A stretch of DNA of 64,000 nt, from the NCBI RefSeq assembly GCF_003121585.1, contig NZ_QEOO01000023.1, positions 62,001 to 126,000 on the forward strand, given 5' to 3'. How positions within the stretch are numbered: position 1 is the first letter of the stretch; the number at the start of each line of letters is the position of its first letter. The notes beneath the pieces are model-generated. The model searched no databases and had not been told where the DNA came from. It worked only from the letters and a program-made list of their open reading frames with translations. This document shows, in pieces, positions 15,920-25,335 of the stretch. The stretch comes from Nocardioides speluncae (lineage in GTDB: Bacteria; Actinomycetota; Actinomycetes; Propionibacteriales; Nocardioidaceae). Position numbers and translations under genes: made by a program.

Positions 15920-18018
15920 CCCAGGCTCCCAGCCGCACCAAGCCCGCCGAGGGTGGTCTCGACATCGCTCGCCGGGGCTCGCTGCTCGACCACCCGGGCG
16001 CAGTGACCGTGCCGCGGCCGCTGCTGTGGGTGGCGATCGCGGTCCTGGCGACGATGCCGGTGGTGATCCTGGTCGGCGGCTGGCTGACTGGCACCGCGTG
16101 GGACGAGACGTACCACGTGATGCGGATGCGCAACTTCATGGACAGCGGCTGGTACCTGCTGGACCAGGACCTGGTGAACGGCGAGCCCGGCGAGTGGGTG
16201 AAGGACGACTACGTCTACGCGCCGTTCACGATGACGCTGCTACACGCCTGGTCGATGCTCTGGGGCATCGAGGGCCGAGGCGAGATCGCCGACTCGGCGC
16301 ACGCCTTCGCCATCCGCCATGTCGGAGTCGGCCTGATCGCGCTGCTCGGCGCCGCCGCCGTCGCTGCCACCGCACGGCAGCTGCTCCGCAGCTGGCAGTG
16401 GGGCGCGGTCGCCGGCGCGGTGCTGCTGGCGACCCCGATGTGGACCGGGCACGCGATGTTCAACATCAAGGACATCCCGGTCGGCGCCGGCTATGCGCTG
16501 CTGACCCTGGCCCTGGTGCTCGCCGCGCGTGAGCACGGCGGTGGGTGGCGCCGCGGGCTGCTGGTCGGCGGGATCGGGCTGGCCGGCCTGTTGTTCATGC
16601 TCGGCACCCGGCCCGGCATGTGGCCGGGGCTGTTCGCCAGCGTGACCGCGTTCGTCGTAATCACCACCGCGGGGGAGTGGGGAGAGGGCGGGCTGGTGGG
16701 TGCCGTGCGCCGCAACCGTCGGCGGCTCGCGGAGGCACTGGTGCCGGTGCCGATCGCGTACGGCGTGCTGGCCGCGCTCTACCCGGTCGCGTTCGGCACC
16801 CCGCTGAAACTGATGCGGGAGTCGGCCTCCGCCTCCGGCTCGTACGGCGGCCGTAGTGCCGACTGGTGGTACGTCCCGGTGCACGCGCTCGCCGACATGC
16901 CGACGCTGCTGCTGATCGCCGCCCTCGGCGGGGCCGTGGTCGGGCTCCGGATCGTGTGGGCCGGCCGCTGGCGGTTCGACCCGCGGGCGATCGGGATCAC
17001 GCTGGTCGGCGTGCAGGCGTTCACGCTGCCGCTGGTGGCGATGGCGATGGAGTCGAACCTCTACAACGGCCTGCGGCAGCTGCTCTTCGTGACGCCGGCC
17101 CTCGCCGTCCTGGCCACGCTCGGGCTGGCCGCCTTCCTGGCGCGCTTCGGCGCTGTCGCAGACGGCCGGAAGCGGGTCGCCGCACTGGTGCTGGCCTGTC
17201 TGACGGTCGCCGCACCCACGGTGGACCAGCTGCGGCTGTTCCCCTACAACTACGGCTACGGCAGCGTGCCGGGCTCGATCTTCGTGCCGACGTACGAGTC
17301 CGACTACTGGCGGACCAGCGCGCGTGCCCTTGCCCCGAGCATCCCGGCCGGTGCCTGGGTGACCTGCTCGCCGAGCATCGTCGACGGCGAGCTGATGCGG
17401 TACTCCTTCGAGAGCCACCACGACTGCGGCATCGACACCGTCGGCCCGCTCGCGGCGTACGACGACCAGCGGCCGGCGGCGCCGGCCGCCTCGCCGATGA
17501 CGTTCTACGCGGTGATGTTCCACACCGACCAGTTCGGCTCGAACTGCGAGGTGGTCGACAACGTCACCAGGCCCGGCCGCTGGGGCGAGCGCGACCTGAG
17601 CTACCTCGCCCGCTGCGACCTGCGGCCGCGGGAGTGGGAGGGCGGGCCGGTGACCTACGGCCAGCCCGGCGGCAACGGCCGGCCGTACTCGCTCGGCGGC
17701 TGGGACTCACACAAGCTGGTCCGCGGCGACTGGATCAAGTGGGACCGCGCCCAGCTCGGGACCACGCTGCCCGACGAGCTGCGCGGGACCGACCTGGTGG
17801 TCAGGCTCGAAATCGTCGGTACGACGCCGTTCGACGTCGAGGCGAACGGCGAGCCGGTCGACCTGGCGCCCGTCGGCGACGAGCTGTTCGAGGCACGCGT
17901 GCCCGCCGCCCTCGCCGACACCTATGGTCGTGGGCGGCTGCTGCTGACCTTCGCCGACCCGGACGCCGAGACCGACGTACACCTGCTCTCACTGGACATC
18001 CAGGAGGACGCACGATGA
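15916..18018 (+). CDS. ArnT/PMT-like GT-C membrane glycosyltransferase
   Basis: A 700-residue polytopic protein. A first membrane helix (about 35-58) is followed by GTAWDETYHVMRM. The acidic WDE in the first extracytoplasmic loop matches the catalytic Asp of GT39/ArnT enzymes that take sugars from polyprenyl phosphate. Ten or so further membrane segments reach about residue 430, then a 250-residue extracytoplasmic beta-rich domain with several Cys (CSPS, HHDCG, SNCE, ARCDL). It overlaps the upstream glycosyltransferase by four bases, so lipid-linked sugar made there is probably used here on an envelope acceptor. Confidence 0.8.
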   Translation: MTQAPSRTKPAEGGLDIARRGSLLDHPGAVTVPRPLLWVAIAVLATMPVVILVGGWLTGTAWDETYHVMRMRNFMDSGWYLLDQDLVNGEPGEWVKDDYVYAPFTMTLLHAWSMLWGIEGRGEIADSAHAFAIRHVGVGLIALLGAAAVAATARQLLRSWQWGAVAGAVLLATPMWTGHAMFNIKDIPVGAGYALLTLALVLAAREHGGGWRRGLLVGGIGLAGLLFMLGTRPGMWPGLFASVTAFVVITTAGEWGEGGLVGAVRRNRRRLAEALVPVPIAYGVLAALYPVAFGTPLKLMRESASASGSYGGRSADWWYVPVHALADMPTLLLIAALGGAVVGLRIVWAGRWRFDPRAIGITLVGVQAFTLPLVAMAMESNLYNGLRQLLFVTPALAVLATLGLAAFLARFGAVADGRKRVAALVLACLTVAAPTVDQLRLFPYNYGYGSVPGSIFVPTYESDYWRTSARALAPSIPAGAWVTCSPSIVDGELMRYSFESHHDCGIDTVGPLAAYDDQRPAAPAASPMTFYAVMFHTDQFGSNCEVVDNVTRPGRWGERDLSYLARCDLRPREWEGGPVTYGQPGGNGRPYSLGGWDSHKLVRGDWIKWDRAQLGTTLPDELRGTDLVVRLEIVGTTPFDVEANGEPVDLAPVGDELFEARVPAALADTYGRGRLLLTFADPDAETDVHLLSLDIQEDAR

Positions 18019-18710
18019 AGAAGCACTACGTCACCGTCATGCGCGGCCTGCGCGCGGCGCTCCGCGCGATCGGCGTGCTCGCACTGCTCGACCGGTGGGC
18101 GGCCCGGTCCCGCGCCGGGGTGTGGGTGCGGTCGCTGTTCTCGATCTACGACCTCGCCGACCTGCTCCGGTACGACGTGCCGTGGTGGACGTTCCGCTCC
18201 GCCGACCTGGTCTCCGACTTCCTCGAGGACAAGCCGGCCGCTCGCGTCTTCGAGTGGGGCTCGGGCGCCTCGACGGTTTGGCTCGGCCGGCGCTCGGCGA
18301 CGGTCACCTCGGTCGAGCACGACCGGGCATGGGCCGACACGATGGCGGAGGTGCTGCCCGGCAACGCCTCGCTGAAGGTGGTGGAGCCGCTCCCGTCGTC
18401 GGCGGGGGTGCAGTCGGCGAAGGCCGGCTTCGAGGGCCTCGACTTCTCGTCGTACGTCGCGGCGATCGAGGCCACCGACGGCGACTTCGACCTGATCGTG
18501 ATCGACGGGCGGGCGCGTGAGGTGTGCCTGGAGCGGGCGCTGCCGCGGCTGGCCGAGGGCGGGCTGATCGTGCTCGACAACGTCGACCGGGCGCGCTACC
18601 GCGAGGCCATCGACAAGCACTGCCCCGACCTCAACGTGACCTGGACCCGCGGCCTGACCCCGTCGTTGCCGTACCCGACCCGCACCGCCCTGATCTCGCG
18701 GTCCGCATGA
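18015..18710 (+). CDS. Class I SAM-dependent methyltransferase-like protein
   Basis: A 231-residue protein from ATG 18015 with GGAGG upstream, overlapping the previous stop by four bases. It contains VFEWGSGASTVWLGRR (glycine-rich SAM motif I), VEHDRAWADTM (motif II with acidic residue), FDLIVIDGRAR (motif III/IV) and GLIVLDNVDR. Members with this pattern sit in glycan and secondary-metabolite clusters; the acceptor is unknown. The N-terminal 60 residues may be membrane-associated. Third gene of the envelope operon. Confidence 0.78.
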   Translation: MKKHYVTVMRGLRAALRAIGVLALLDRWAARSRAGVWVRSLFSIYDLADLLRYDVPWWTFRSADLVSDFLEDKPAARVFEWGSGASTVWLGRRSATVTSVEHDRAWADTMAEVLPGNASLKVVEPLPSSAGVQSAKAGFEGLDFSSYVAAIEATDGDFDLIVIDGRAREVCLERALPRLAEGGLIVLDNVDRARYREAIDKHCPDLNVTWTRGLTPSLPYPTRTALISRSA

Positions 18711-19651
18711 CCGAACCCGCGTCCCGTCAGGTCGGAGTGCTCGCGCTGTTGCGGGTGCTGCTCCTGCTGGCCGTGGCCTTCTTCGCCTGGTGGAGCCTGC
18801 GCGGGCACTTCGGTGACATCGGCCGGGCGATCGGCGATACCTCACCGCTGGGCATGCTGGCTGCCGTGGGCCTGACCTCCGTCGGCCTGCTGCTCACCGG
18901 CTTCCTGTGGCTGCGGGTGCTCGATGCCTACGGGTGCCGGCTGCCGCTCGTGGACGGCCTCGCGATCTATCTGGTCGGCAGGTTGGGCAAGTACGTGCCG
19001 GGCACGGTCTGGGCGATCGGCGCCCAGGCCCAGCTCGCCCGCCGCCACGAGGTGCCGGTCCGGGTGACCGTCGGCGCCGCGCTGGTCTTCGTGGGCTACA
19101 ACGTCGCGACCGCCGTGGTCGCCGGTGGCCTGGTCGCGCTGGCGGGTGGTGTCGGCGTGGCCCTGCCGTGGTGGCTGGTGGCCACCGGTGTCCTGGTCGC
19201 TGTCGCCGGGATGCTGCCGGTGGTTGCAAACCCGATCGGAGCCCGCTTCGGCGGTGCTCAGCTGCGGCTCCGTCTCCTGGACGCGGGGTTCCTGGCCGTG
19301 GGGCTGGTGATGGTCTGGGCGATCTACGCGCTCGCCCTGCTGACGATCACGCCGGATCCGTCCTGGCGAGTGCTGGTCGCACTGGCGGGCGGGTTCACCC
19401 TCGGCTACGGCCTGGGCATGATCGTCGTCGTCGCCCCCGCCGGCCTCGGCGCCCGGGAGGCCACCTTCATCGCCCTGCTCGCCCCGGTCACCGGCCTGGC
19501 CGTCGCCACTTCGGTGGCCCTGCTCGCGCGCGTCGTACACCTGGTGGCGGACTTCGGCGTCGCCGGCGCCACCTGGTGGCTTTCCAGCCGCGCTCGTACG
19601 GCGACAGGGAGCAGCCAAGCCGGCCTTGTCTCCGCAGGCGACGAGGAATGA
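18707..19651 (+). CDS. Lysylphosphatidylglycerol synthase-like membrane protein (UPF0104)
   Basis: A 314-residue protein of the LPG_synthase_TM/UPF0104 family with about eight membrane helices. The conserved LVGRLGKYVPGTVWAIGAQAQLAR segment (cited: GRLGKYVPGTVW) and APAGLGAREATFIALL are family marks. The catalytic aminoacyl-transferase domain of MprF is absent, so it is a stand-alone transmembrane part, probably a flippase or lipid-handling partner. It overlaps the methyltransferase gene by four bases and closes the operon. The four genes together suggest assembly and export of a modified lipid-linked glycan. Confidence 0.85.
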   Translation: MTEPASRQVGVLALLRVLLLLAVAFFAWWSLRGHFGDIGRAIGDTSPLGMLAAVGLTSVGLLLTGFLWLRVLDAYGCRLPLVDGLAIYLVGRLGKYVPGTVWAIGAQAQLARRHEVPVRVTVGAALVFVGYNVATAVVAGGLVALAGGVGVALPWWLVATGVLVAVAGMLPVVANPIGARFGGAQLRLRLLDAGFLAVGLVMVWAIYALALLTITPDPSWRVLVALAGGFTLGYGLGMIVVVAPAGLGAREATFIALLAPVTGLAVATSVALLARVVHLVADFGVAGATWWLSSRARTATGSSQAGLVSAGDEE

Positions 19652-19671
19652 TCAGGTAGGCGCGGACCTGA

Positions 19672-19908
19672 TCAGGGCGTGTGCTCTGTCGGCTGTCCGC
19701 CGGCCGGGTGCTCCACGAGCGCGACTACGCGGCCGGTCATGAAGCGAGCGGTGCGCACGGGCGTACCGCTGCGGGTTACCTCGGTTACCTCGACGACACC
19801 GCGACCGCTGGTGATCTCGACTCGGCGGCCGGCCCGGCTGGCCACCACGTCGTACACCCGGACCCCGCCACCGGTGTCCACCACGATCTCGACGCGATCG
19901 CCTCGCAT
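19672..19908 (-). CDS. Small beta-rich protein of unknown function
   Basis: A 78-residue protein from ATG 19908, built of short Val/Thr-rich strands (VEIVVDTGGGVRVYDVVASR, EVTEVTRSGTPVRT). It begins 11 bases after the end of the leftward MpaB-family gene, so the two are probably cotranscribed. No family recognised; a longer start would overlap the upstream gene. Confidence 0.55.
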   Translation of the reverse strand: MRGDRVEIVVDTGGGVRVYDVVASRAGRRVEITSGRGVVEVTEVTRSGTPVRTARFMTGRVVALVEHPAGGQPTEHTP

Positions 19909-19918
19909 GCCCACGAAC

Positions 19919-20821
19919 CTACTCCTGCTGCTTGAGCAGCGTGGCAACCGAGACGCCGTGGCGCCTTGCCTCGCGCCGCCAGGCGGCCGCGGCCCGTGGG
20001 TGGAAGCGGCGGTGAGGGGGCGTGGCGCGTCCGACCGTGCGCACCAGCCGGAACATCAGGCGGTACTCCAGGCGTCGGTGCGGTCCCCACGGGAACCCGA
20101 GCTTCTCCCGCGCCTCGGGTGACAGCTGACCGGCTGCGAACGCCATGGCCAGGTGTCCGCCGACCAGGCCGAGGGGCCGCCACAGCGGCGCCGGGATCCA
20201 CTCGAGTCCCGGCGGGCGTGGTGGCGACCGGAAGATGGCGTGCAGGGTCCGCGCCGCGGGCGTCGCCTCGAGTACGTCGCGCTGGTAGTGCTGCCAGTAC
20301 GCGTCGAACTCGTCGAGGGTCTCCGGTACGTCGCGCATGGTCATGCCGTAGAGCCGGTACCACTGCCGCGACTCGGCGTACAGCTGCTTCTGCTCGGAGC
20401 GGCTGAAGGGTCCGAAGATGTCGGAGAACCCGTAGACCAGTCCGTGCACGAACGTCGCGTGCGCCCAGCGGAAGACCTCGGGGTTGAGCCCGCTGTAGCG
20501 CTCGCCGTCGGGCATCGTGCCTTTGATGTGGCGGTGGAACCCGCGGACCGCCAGCGCGGTCGCCTCGGCCTTGGGCCCGTCGTACACCACGCCGTAGATC
20601 GGTCCCATCGACCGGAGCAGCCGGTCGAACGGGTCCTCCTTGTAGTTGGAGTGCTCCTCGACCGCGTGCCCGAGAACCGGGTGCATCAGCTGGTAGAGCT
20701 GCGGCACGCTGCCGCCCGCGAAGCCGATCCACGCGCCGAAGTACCGCCAGGTCAGCGAGTCCGGTCCGAGCGGCACGCTTTCTACCGACCCATTTCTGAC
20801 ATCGGGTAGCGTCAGATTCAT
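19919..20821 (-). CDS. Oxygenase MpaB-family protein (DUF2236)
   Basis: A 300-residue protein from ATG 20821. Family marks include WRYFGAWIGFAGGSVPQLYQ, QLMHPVLGHAVEEHSNY, IYGVVYDGPKAEATALAVRGFHRHIKG (His cluster; cited in parts) and FRWAHATFVHGLVYG. In MpaB/latex-clearing relatives these His residues bind haem, and the proteins act as oxygenases. Longer upstream starts run through the operator region and are less likely. It is divergent from the TetR-type regulator at 20865, and the intergenic region holds two palindromic operators. Confidence 0.85.
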   Translation of the reverse strand: MNLTLPDVRNGSVESVPLGPDSLTWRYFGAWIGFAGGSVPQLYQLMHPVLGHAVEEHSNYKEDPFDRLLRSMGPIYGVVYDGPKAEATALAVRGFHRHIKGTMPDGERYSGLNPEVFRWAHATFVHGLVYGFSDIFGPFSRSEQKQLYAESRQWYRLYGMTMRDVPETLDEFDAYWQHYQRDVLEATPAARTLHAIFRSPPRPPGLEWIPAPLWRPLGLVGGHLAMAFAAGQLSPEAREKLGFPWGPHRRLEYRLMFRLVRTVGRATPPHRRFHPRAAAAWRREARRHGVSVATLLKQQE

Positions 20822-20842
20822 TCTGACATCATAGAGTGTCAG
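20796..20842. promoter_or_regulatory. Twin TetR operators with CTGAC half-sites
   Basis: Two 20-bp inverted repeats, CTGACATCGGGTAGCGTCAG at 20796-20815 and CTGACATCATAGAGTGTCAG at 20823-20842, are spaced 27 bases start to start. They overlap the start of the MpaB-family gene and lie just before the divergent TetR gene, consistent with autoregulation and joint control. Confidence 0.85.
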
Positions 20843-20864
20843 TTTGAGATTCGGGAAGGGTGCG

Positions 20865-21509
20865 ATGGTCGGGACGTCCCAGGTGAAGCGGAAGTACGGC
20901 GGAGTCAGCGCGGCCGACCGGCGGGCCGAGCGCCGCAGGCGCCTGCTCGACGCCGGCGCCGAGATCATCCGCGAACGCGGGCTGGCCGCTGTCAGCTACC
21001 GAGCCGTGTGCCGGACCGCGGGCCTGACCGAGCGCTACTTCTACGAGAGCTTCGCCAGTGTCGACGAGCTGCTGCTAGCGGTGTTCGAGGAGCAGTTGGC
21101 GATCGGTGTGGGCGGCGTGATGGCGGCTGTCGCCGAGGCCCCGCCCACGCCGCGGGCGGCGGCTGCGGCCGCGGTGCGCAGTTTCGTGGACCGGGTTGCC
21201 GACGACCGGCTGCTGAGCTGTCTGCTGGTCGAGTCGTCCGCGCACCCGGTGATGAGGCCGCACCGGCGTACCGCCATCGACACGTTCGTCGACCTGATGG
21301 TGGCGCAGGGAACGAGCCTGATCCGGCAGCCGCGCGACGCCCGCGAGGCGCGGACCGCCCGGCACGCCGCGACGATGCTCGCCGGTGGCTTCCACGAGCT
21401 GCTCGTCGACTGGCTCGAGGCCGGCATGCCGGTGCCGCGGGAGGACCTGGTCGACGACGTCGTGGAGATGTTCTTCGCGGCGATCGACCACTTCGCAACG
21501 CTGGAGTAG
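20865..21509 (+). CDS. TetR-family regulator of the MpaB-family gene
   Basis: A 214-residue protein from ATG 20865 (GGAAGGG upstream). The N-terminal domain GLAAVSYRAVCRTAGLTERYFYESF is a TetR helix-turn-helix. The rest is the helical ligand domain. The stop codon TAG falls inside the attachment-site repeat (21506-21542): this gene ends exactly at the 3' end of the tRNA-Lys sequence that was the integration target of the island to its right. Confidence 0.9.
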   Translation: MVGTSQVKRKYGGVSAADRRAERRRRLLDAGAEIIRERGLAAVSYRAVCRTAGLTERYFYESFASVDELLLAVFEEQLAIGVGGVMAAVAEAPPTPRAAAAAAVRSFVDRVADDRLLSCLLVESSAHPVMRPHRRTAIDTFVDLMVAQGTSLIRQPRDAREARTARHAATMLAGGFHELLVDWLEAGMPVPREDLVDDVVEMFFAAIDHFATLE

Positions 21510-21542
21510 GCCCCGTCGGGCTCGAACCGACGACCCTCGGAT
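21506..21542. repeat. Left attachment-site repeat (att)
   Basis: 37 bp starting GTAGGCCCCGTCGGGCTCGA, identical to 30585-30621. It is the T-arm to anticodon-loop 3' portion of tRNA-Lys read on the plus strand. After it the tRNA sequence is lost (CACAAGAAC instead of TAAAAGTCC). Confidence 0.92.
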
Positions 21543-21821
21543 CACAAGAACGATGCACTCCGCGGCCGTTTACCCAGGTCAGACGGCGTATCCCCCGGCG
21601 ACCCGCAGCACACTTCTGCACGCATTCTGCGGTGCAGGGCAGGTGTGGCTGAGGTCGTCCGCTCGTCGTTGCTGGAGCCTTCGAGGGCCAGCACGAGCCG
21701 GGGCAGCCCAGCCCCAGATGTAGACGGGCCGTACCGGCCTCAAGCAGGTCCGGTAGCCGTGCCGACAGCGAGGTCTGGAAAGTCGAGGTCGCTTCGCCCC
21801 GATCGCCGTAGGGTCTCGCCC

Positions 21822-22964
21822 ATGGACTGGGAGGCGATCGCAAAGGCGGGTCTCACCGTTGGGGCGCCAGTGGCGGCAATCGTCGGACTTGGGAGCAGAA
21901 AGCGCCGGCTTCGCGGCGAGATCCGCGAGAACCTCGCTTTGGTCGAGGAGATTGAGAAGTCAGAGCCGCTGCGAGAGTTCAGCCTGGTCTCGGGCTGGCT
22001 TCACGGTCGCATCGCCCTCGACGTCGCCAAGCTGACGGGTCAGGAACTGGACACGGGCAAGAAGCCGATCCCCTGGGGCGGAGTCGTCTTCGCCGCGGTT
22101 CTTGGGTTGGTATCCGCCGCGTGGACGTACTGGCTCGTCCGAGACGGATTTGTCTGGTACTCGGTAATCCCGGGAACTGTGGCTGCACTCATGGCTCTGT
22201 CGCTCATGGGGCAGGTCACCGGGCGCGAGAAGGCGCCACACGAACAGGGTCCGCTGCCGCCCGGCGCTGTTGCTGCATCGACCGAGTGGGCGAGTGAGCG
22301 GGTGGCAACCTCCCTTGCTCTCGCGGCAGCCGGAGGTATCGACAATCGCCTCCAGCCCGGCATGCAGGCGGACGTCGTACTTCGATTCGCAAAGCTCCTC
22401 CAACTCGGCGCGTACGAGGCGGCGCTAGATCTTGCTGACGACAACTGGCTCTTGTGTCGGCTTCAGAGCTGGTTGTGGAACAACCGCGAGCACTACGGAC
22501 CGGGCATCCCCGAACTCGAGAGTCACCTTGACGAGATGGCCGCGGATCTGTCGGGTCATGCGACGTGGTCCGACTTCGTCAACTCGGAGGCGCATCAGTT
22601 CGGGCGCGCTTGGGGTGACGTGGACTTCGATTCCTACGGAGTCGCCGGCAATCGGAGGCGGGTCGCGGCCGATCTCGATGTCGTCATCCTCGCCCCCGTT
22701 GGGCCGACAGGCGGGTACTTCGTCATGTCCGCCACCGCGCTCCCGGACGCGATGATCTTCTTGGTCCGCTACGCCGATGAACGATGGCGGGTATCGAACC
22801 ACGTAGGAATCTCACCCCCGAGTCCAGGCTGGCCTCCGACGTGGTGGAGCACGGATGACCCCGTGATCGCCACTCTCCCGGACCCCGGTAGTGGGCAATC
22901 AGGGGACGCCGTAGTAGCAGATTCGCCTCCTCCAGCCACGACATCGGAGTCCACAGACGACTGA
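21822..22964 (+). CDS. Island membrane protein of unknown function
   Basis: A 380-residue protein from ATG 21822. Two adjacent membrane helices (about 84-125: GVVFAAVLGLVSAAWTYWLV and VIPGTVAALMALSLMG) separate an N-terminal basic/helical cytoplasmic part from a soluble domain rich in Trp and acidic residues (LCRLQSWLWNNREHYGPG). The N-terminal first helix may also insert in the membrane. No family recognised. There is no good Shine-Dalgarno; the intergenic 279 bases after the left att repeat hold no other gene that I can support. Confidence 0.55.
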   Translation: MDWEAIAKAGLTVGAPVAAIVGLGSRKRRLRGEIRENLALVEEIEKSEPLREFSLVSGWLHGRIALDVAKLTGQELDTGKKPIPWGGVVFAAVLGLVSAAWTYWLVRDGFVWYSVIPGTVAALMALSLMGQVTGREKAPHEQGPLPPGAVAASTEWASERVATSLALAAAGGIDNRLQPGMQADVVLRFAKLLQLGAYEAALDLADDNWLLCRLQSWLWNNREHYGPGIPELESHLDEMAADLSGHATWSDFVNSEAHQFGRAWGDVDFDSYGVAGNRRRVAADLDVVILAPVGPTGGYFVMSATALPDAMIFLVRYADERWRVSNHVGISPPSPGWPPTWWSTDDPVIATLPDPGSGQSGDAVVADSPPPATTSESTDD

Positions 22965-23808
22965 TCCACGTCGAAACTCGATGGCACGCTGGTGGCTGCC
23001 TCGACGGCTCGACGGCACCGCGTGGTCCTGAACAATGCTCTCGACTACGCGGTTGAGTTGGACCTGCTCGCCGCCAATCTCGGTCCGAGAGCTGAAGTGG
23101 AAGGCGCCTGAGTCAAACGAGGAGGCTGACCGGCGGGTCGTAGTGGACCCTCCGCGCGCCCGGACACTGCTGAAGGCGGTGCGCCGGCAGAGGCCGAGCG
23201 GCCCACGCCTGGTCGCATTCTTCGGCCTGATGTACTACTGCGGTCTTCGACCTGAGGAGGCCGTGGCAGTTCGCCGCGATGACTTCCTGATGCCACCGCG
23301 GGTGGCCTTCGAGGATTGGGGTGAGCTTGACCTCCGCCGCGCTCGGCCCGTCGCCGGCCGCGAGTGGACCGATGACGGCGAGGAGCGGGAGGACCGCGCA
23401 CTCAAGCACCGGGCGGACGGTGCGACGAGGCCGGTGCCAGTTCCGCCCCACATGGTCCGGCTGCTCTGGCGCCACTTCGATCTGTTCCCGGATGGCCCGG
23501 CGGATGGCCGGCTGTTCTATGGCGTGCGTAGCGACGAGCTGCCCAAGGTCACGATCAGCCGCGCGTGGAAGAAGGCCCGCCGCGATGCGCTAACGGTTGA
23601 GGAGGTCGCCTCCCCGCTCTCCCGTCGCCCGTACGACCTACGGCACGCTTGCCTGTCGACCTGGCTCAACGCCGGCGTCCCGGCGCCTCAGGTGGCCGAG
23701 TGGGCTGGTCACAGCACCAAGGTGCTCCTGACCATCTACGCCAAGTGCATCGTTGGTCAGGAGGATGTGCTGCGACGCCGGATCATGGACGCTCTCGCCG
23801 CGGCGTGA
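22965..23808 (+). pseudogene. int: Tyrosine integrase remnant (N-terminal truncation and frameshift)
   Basis: The right part (from about 23090) encodes the catalytic domain: LMYYCGLRPEEAVAVRR (catalytic Arg), YDLRHACLSTWLNAGVP (HxxR region with LRH), and WAGHSTKVLLTIYAKC (His and nucleophile Tyr). Just upstream, in a different frame, 22965-23085 encodes ARRHRVVLNNALDYAVELDLL, the end of the core-binding domain in this family. The two match only if one base is gained or lost between about 23071 and 23092. The frame-1 part begins right after the previous gene's stop and lacks the arm-binding and most of the core-binding domain (about 130-200 residues missing). It was presumably the enzyme that inserted the island into tRNA-Lys. 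Confidence 0.82.
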
Positions 23809-23928
23809 CTTCCTGCCTTCCGCTCCTCCACAGCCTCCAGATCGCCCCTTTTGGCTGGTACAAGCGCTGATGTACCATCCTGCCCACGTGAGCCAACGGG
23901 GGCCACGGGGGACGAAAGGCCTGACATT

Positions 23929-25335
23929 ATGTCGGAACACCCACGGTTCAAAACTGAATCGATCTTATCGGAACTGGTTGAACCGCCTCTTTCTCGAGCG
24001 CGGTCGTACAGACGGTCAGTTCGTACATCTGCAGCCGGTCTACTCGGGATCGCCGTCGTTACCACGTTTGCCGGGAATCCCTCGGTGGCATCGTCCGATG
24101 CCAGCGCAGACAACCTGCACGTAGGCGAAAATATCGCCTTTACTGGAACGGTCTCGAATGTCGCCTCCCTGGAGGGGAAGTCGATCATCGCGGTTGTCCA
24201 ACCTCCTTCTATCGCGCTGGACCGGATGCAGCCTGGTTCGGAGTTTTCGACTTTGCGGCTGCCGGCAGACGCGGTTCGCGCAAATGGCAATGAGTTCTCT
24301 GTGGCCGTCGATCCGACATCCATTCCCGACGAGTTCATCGCGGCGGATGGCCTGGTCACCATGAAGGTATACGTCGTTGACCCGGCGTCCTCGAGGATCG
24401 GAGTCACGACCACCAGTCTTCGGCGCGTGACCGTGAATGGCGACGTCGCCTGGGCGGACCCGATGCAGTACGTGGCAAGTTTGGACGAGAGCGGAGGGGC
24501 TGCCGTTGGCGACCATTCACGTGCACCCGCGCTGGTGGCCTCCGACCTCGGTGCAGACGCGCCGACCAGTCGCACTTCAGTACCTGACGAGCTACGTGCA
24601 GCTTTGCCGTCCGTGACGGCGACCCTCACCGAAGGTGACCCGCAGGCGATTAGCGGCCTCGCGTCGAGTGAAGGTCCGGCCAGTCTCGCGGCTGGCACCG
24701 ACGCCGCGGAAGAGTCGCCGCACTGCACGCGCACTGACCAAACCCAAGAACGTGGCGCAACGGTCGGCACGAGTTACCCCGTCGGGGAAGACAACTCGTG
24801 GCTCACCTACTCCGCAAGCACCAGTACGACTTTCGGCGTAGGTTTCAGCGCGGACAAAGGTGGTTCATGGAGTGCCCGCGGTGCGGTGACCCTGGGTGAC
24901 GAATGGGGTGCGGACTTTCATCCGAGGAACTACAACCGGTCCTACCGAGTCAATGTGAGGTACAGCCTTATCAAGTGCTTCTGGGGCACGACCGAAACTG
25001 ACCGTCAGTGGCAGCCTATCCGTCAGCCCGGAGGCGCATGGGGAAATGTTCTGCCTGCCGGTCCCGGAAATGCGCCTGACTGGCGACACTGCCAGCACGT
25101 CGGGCCAATGCAGTGGTATCGAGGCACCAGCCGCGGCCGGGACTATGAACTGTCCTATGGCGTCAAGTTCAACGAGATTATCGGAATCGACCTCAGCACA
25201 CAGCGTGCGTACAGTTCCGGAGCAAGGCTCTACTACGGTAGCCAGCGGCCGACAGGGCGGAAGATCTGTGGCAAGGACGACGATCCCGCCTACGCCTCGA
25301 AGCTTCGCGAGCGGTACGCGTCCTGGACACCGTGA
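23929..25335 (+). CDS. Exported protein of unknown function, island
   Basis: A 468-residue protein from ATG 23929. A membrane/signal segment (about 30-50, TSAAGLLGIAVVTTFAG) follows a charged N-terminus. The mature part has beta-rich, Ig-like stretches (NLHVGENIAFTGTVSNVASL), a Thr/Ser-rich middle, and a C-terminal domain rich in Trp/Tyr (TYSASTSTTFGVGFSADKGG). Four Cys in the C-terminal part (HCTR, IKCFW, RHCQH, KICGK) could form disulfides. It overlaps the next gene by four bases. Codon third positions look less GC-biased than in flanking chromosome, consistent with transfer. No family recognised. Confidence 0.6.
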   Translation: MSEHPRFKTESILSELVEPPLSRARSYRRSVRTSAAGLLGIAVVTTFAGNPSVASSDASADNLHVGENIAFTGTVSNVASLEGKSIIAVVQPPSIALDRMQPGSEFSTLRLPADAVRANGNEFSVAVDPTSIPDEFIAADGLVTMKVYVVDPASSRIGVTTTSLRRVTVNGDVAWADPMQYVASLDESGGAAVGDHSRAPALVASDLGADAPTSRTSVPDELRAALPSVTATLTEGDPQAISGLASSEGPASLAAGTDAAEESPHCTRTDQTQERGATVGTSYPVGEDNSWLTYSASTSTTFGVGFSADKGGSWSARGAVTLGDEWGADFHPRNYNRSYRVNVRYSLIKCFWGTTETDRQWQPIRQPGGAWGNVLPAGPGNAPDWRHCQHVGPMQWYRGTSRGRDYELSYGVKFNEIIGIDLSTQRAYSSGARLYYGSQRPTGRKICGKDDDPAYASKLRERYASWTP

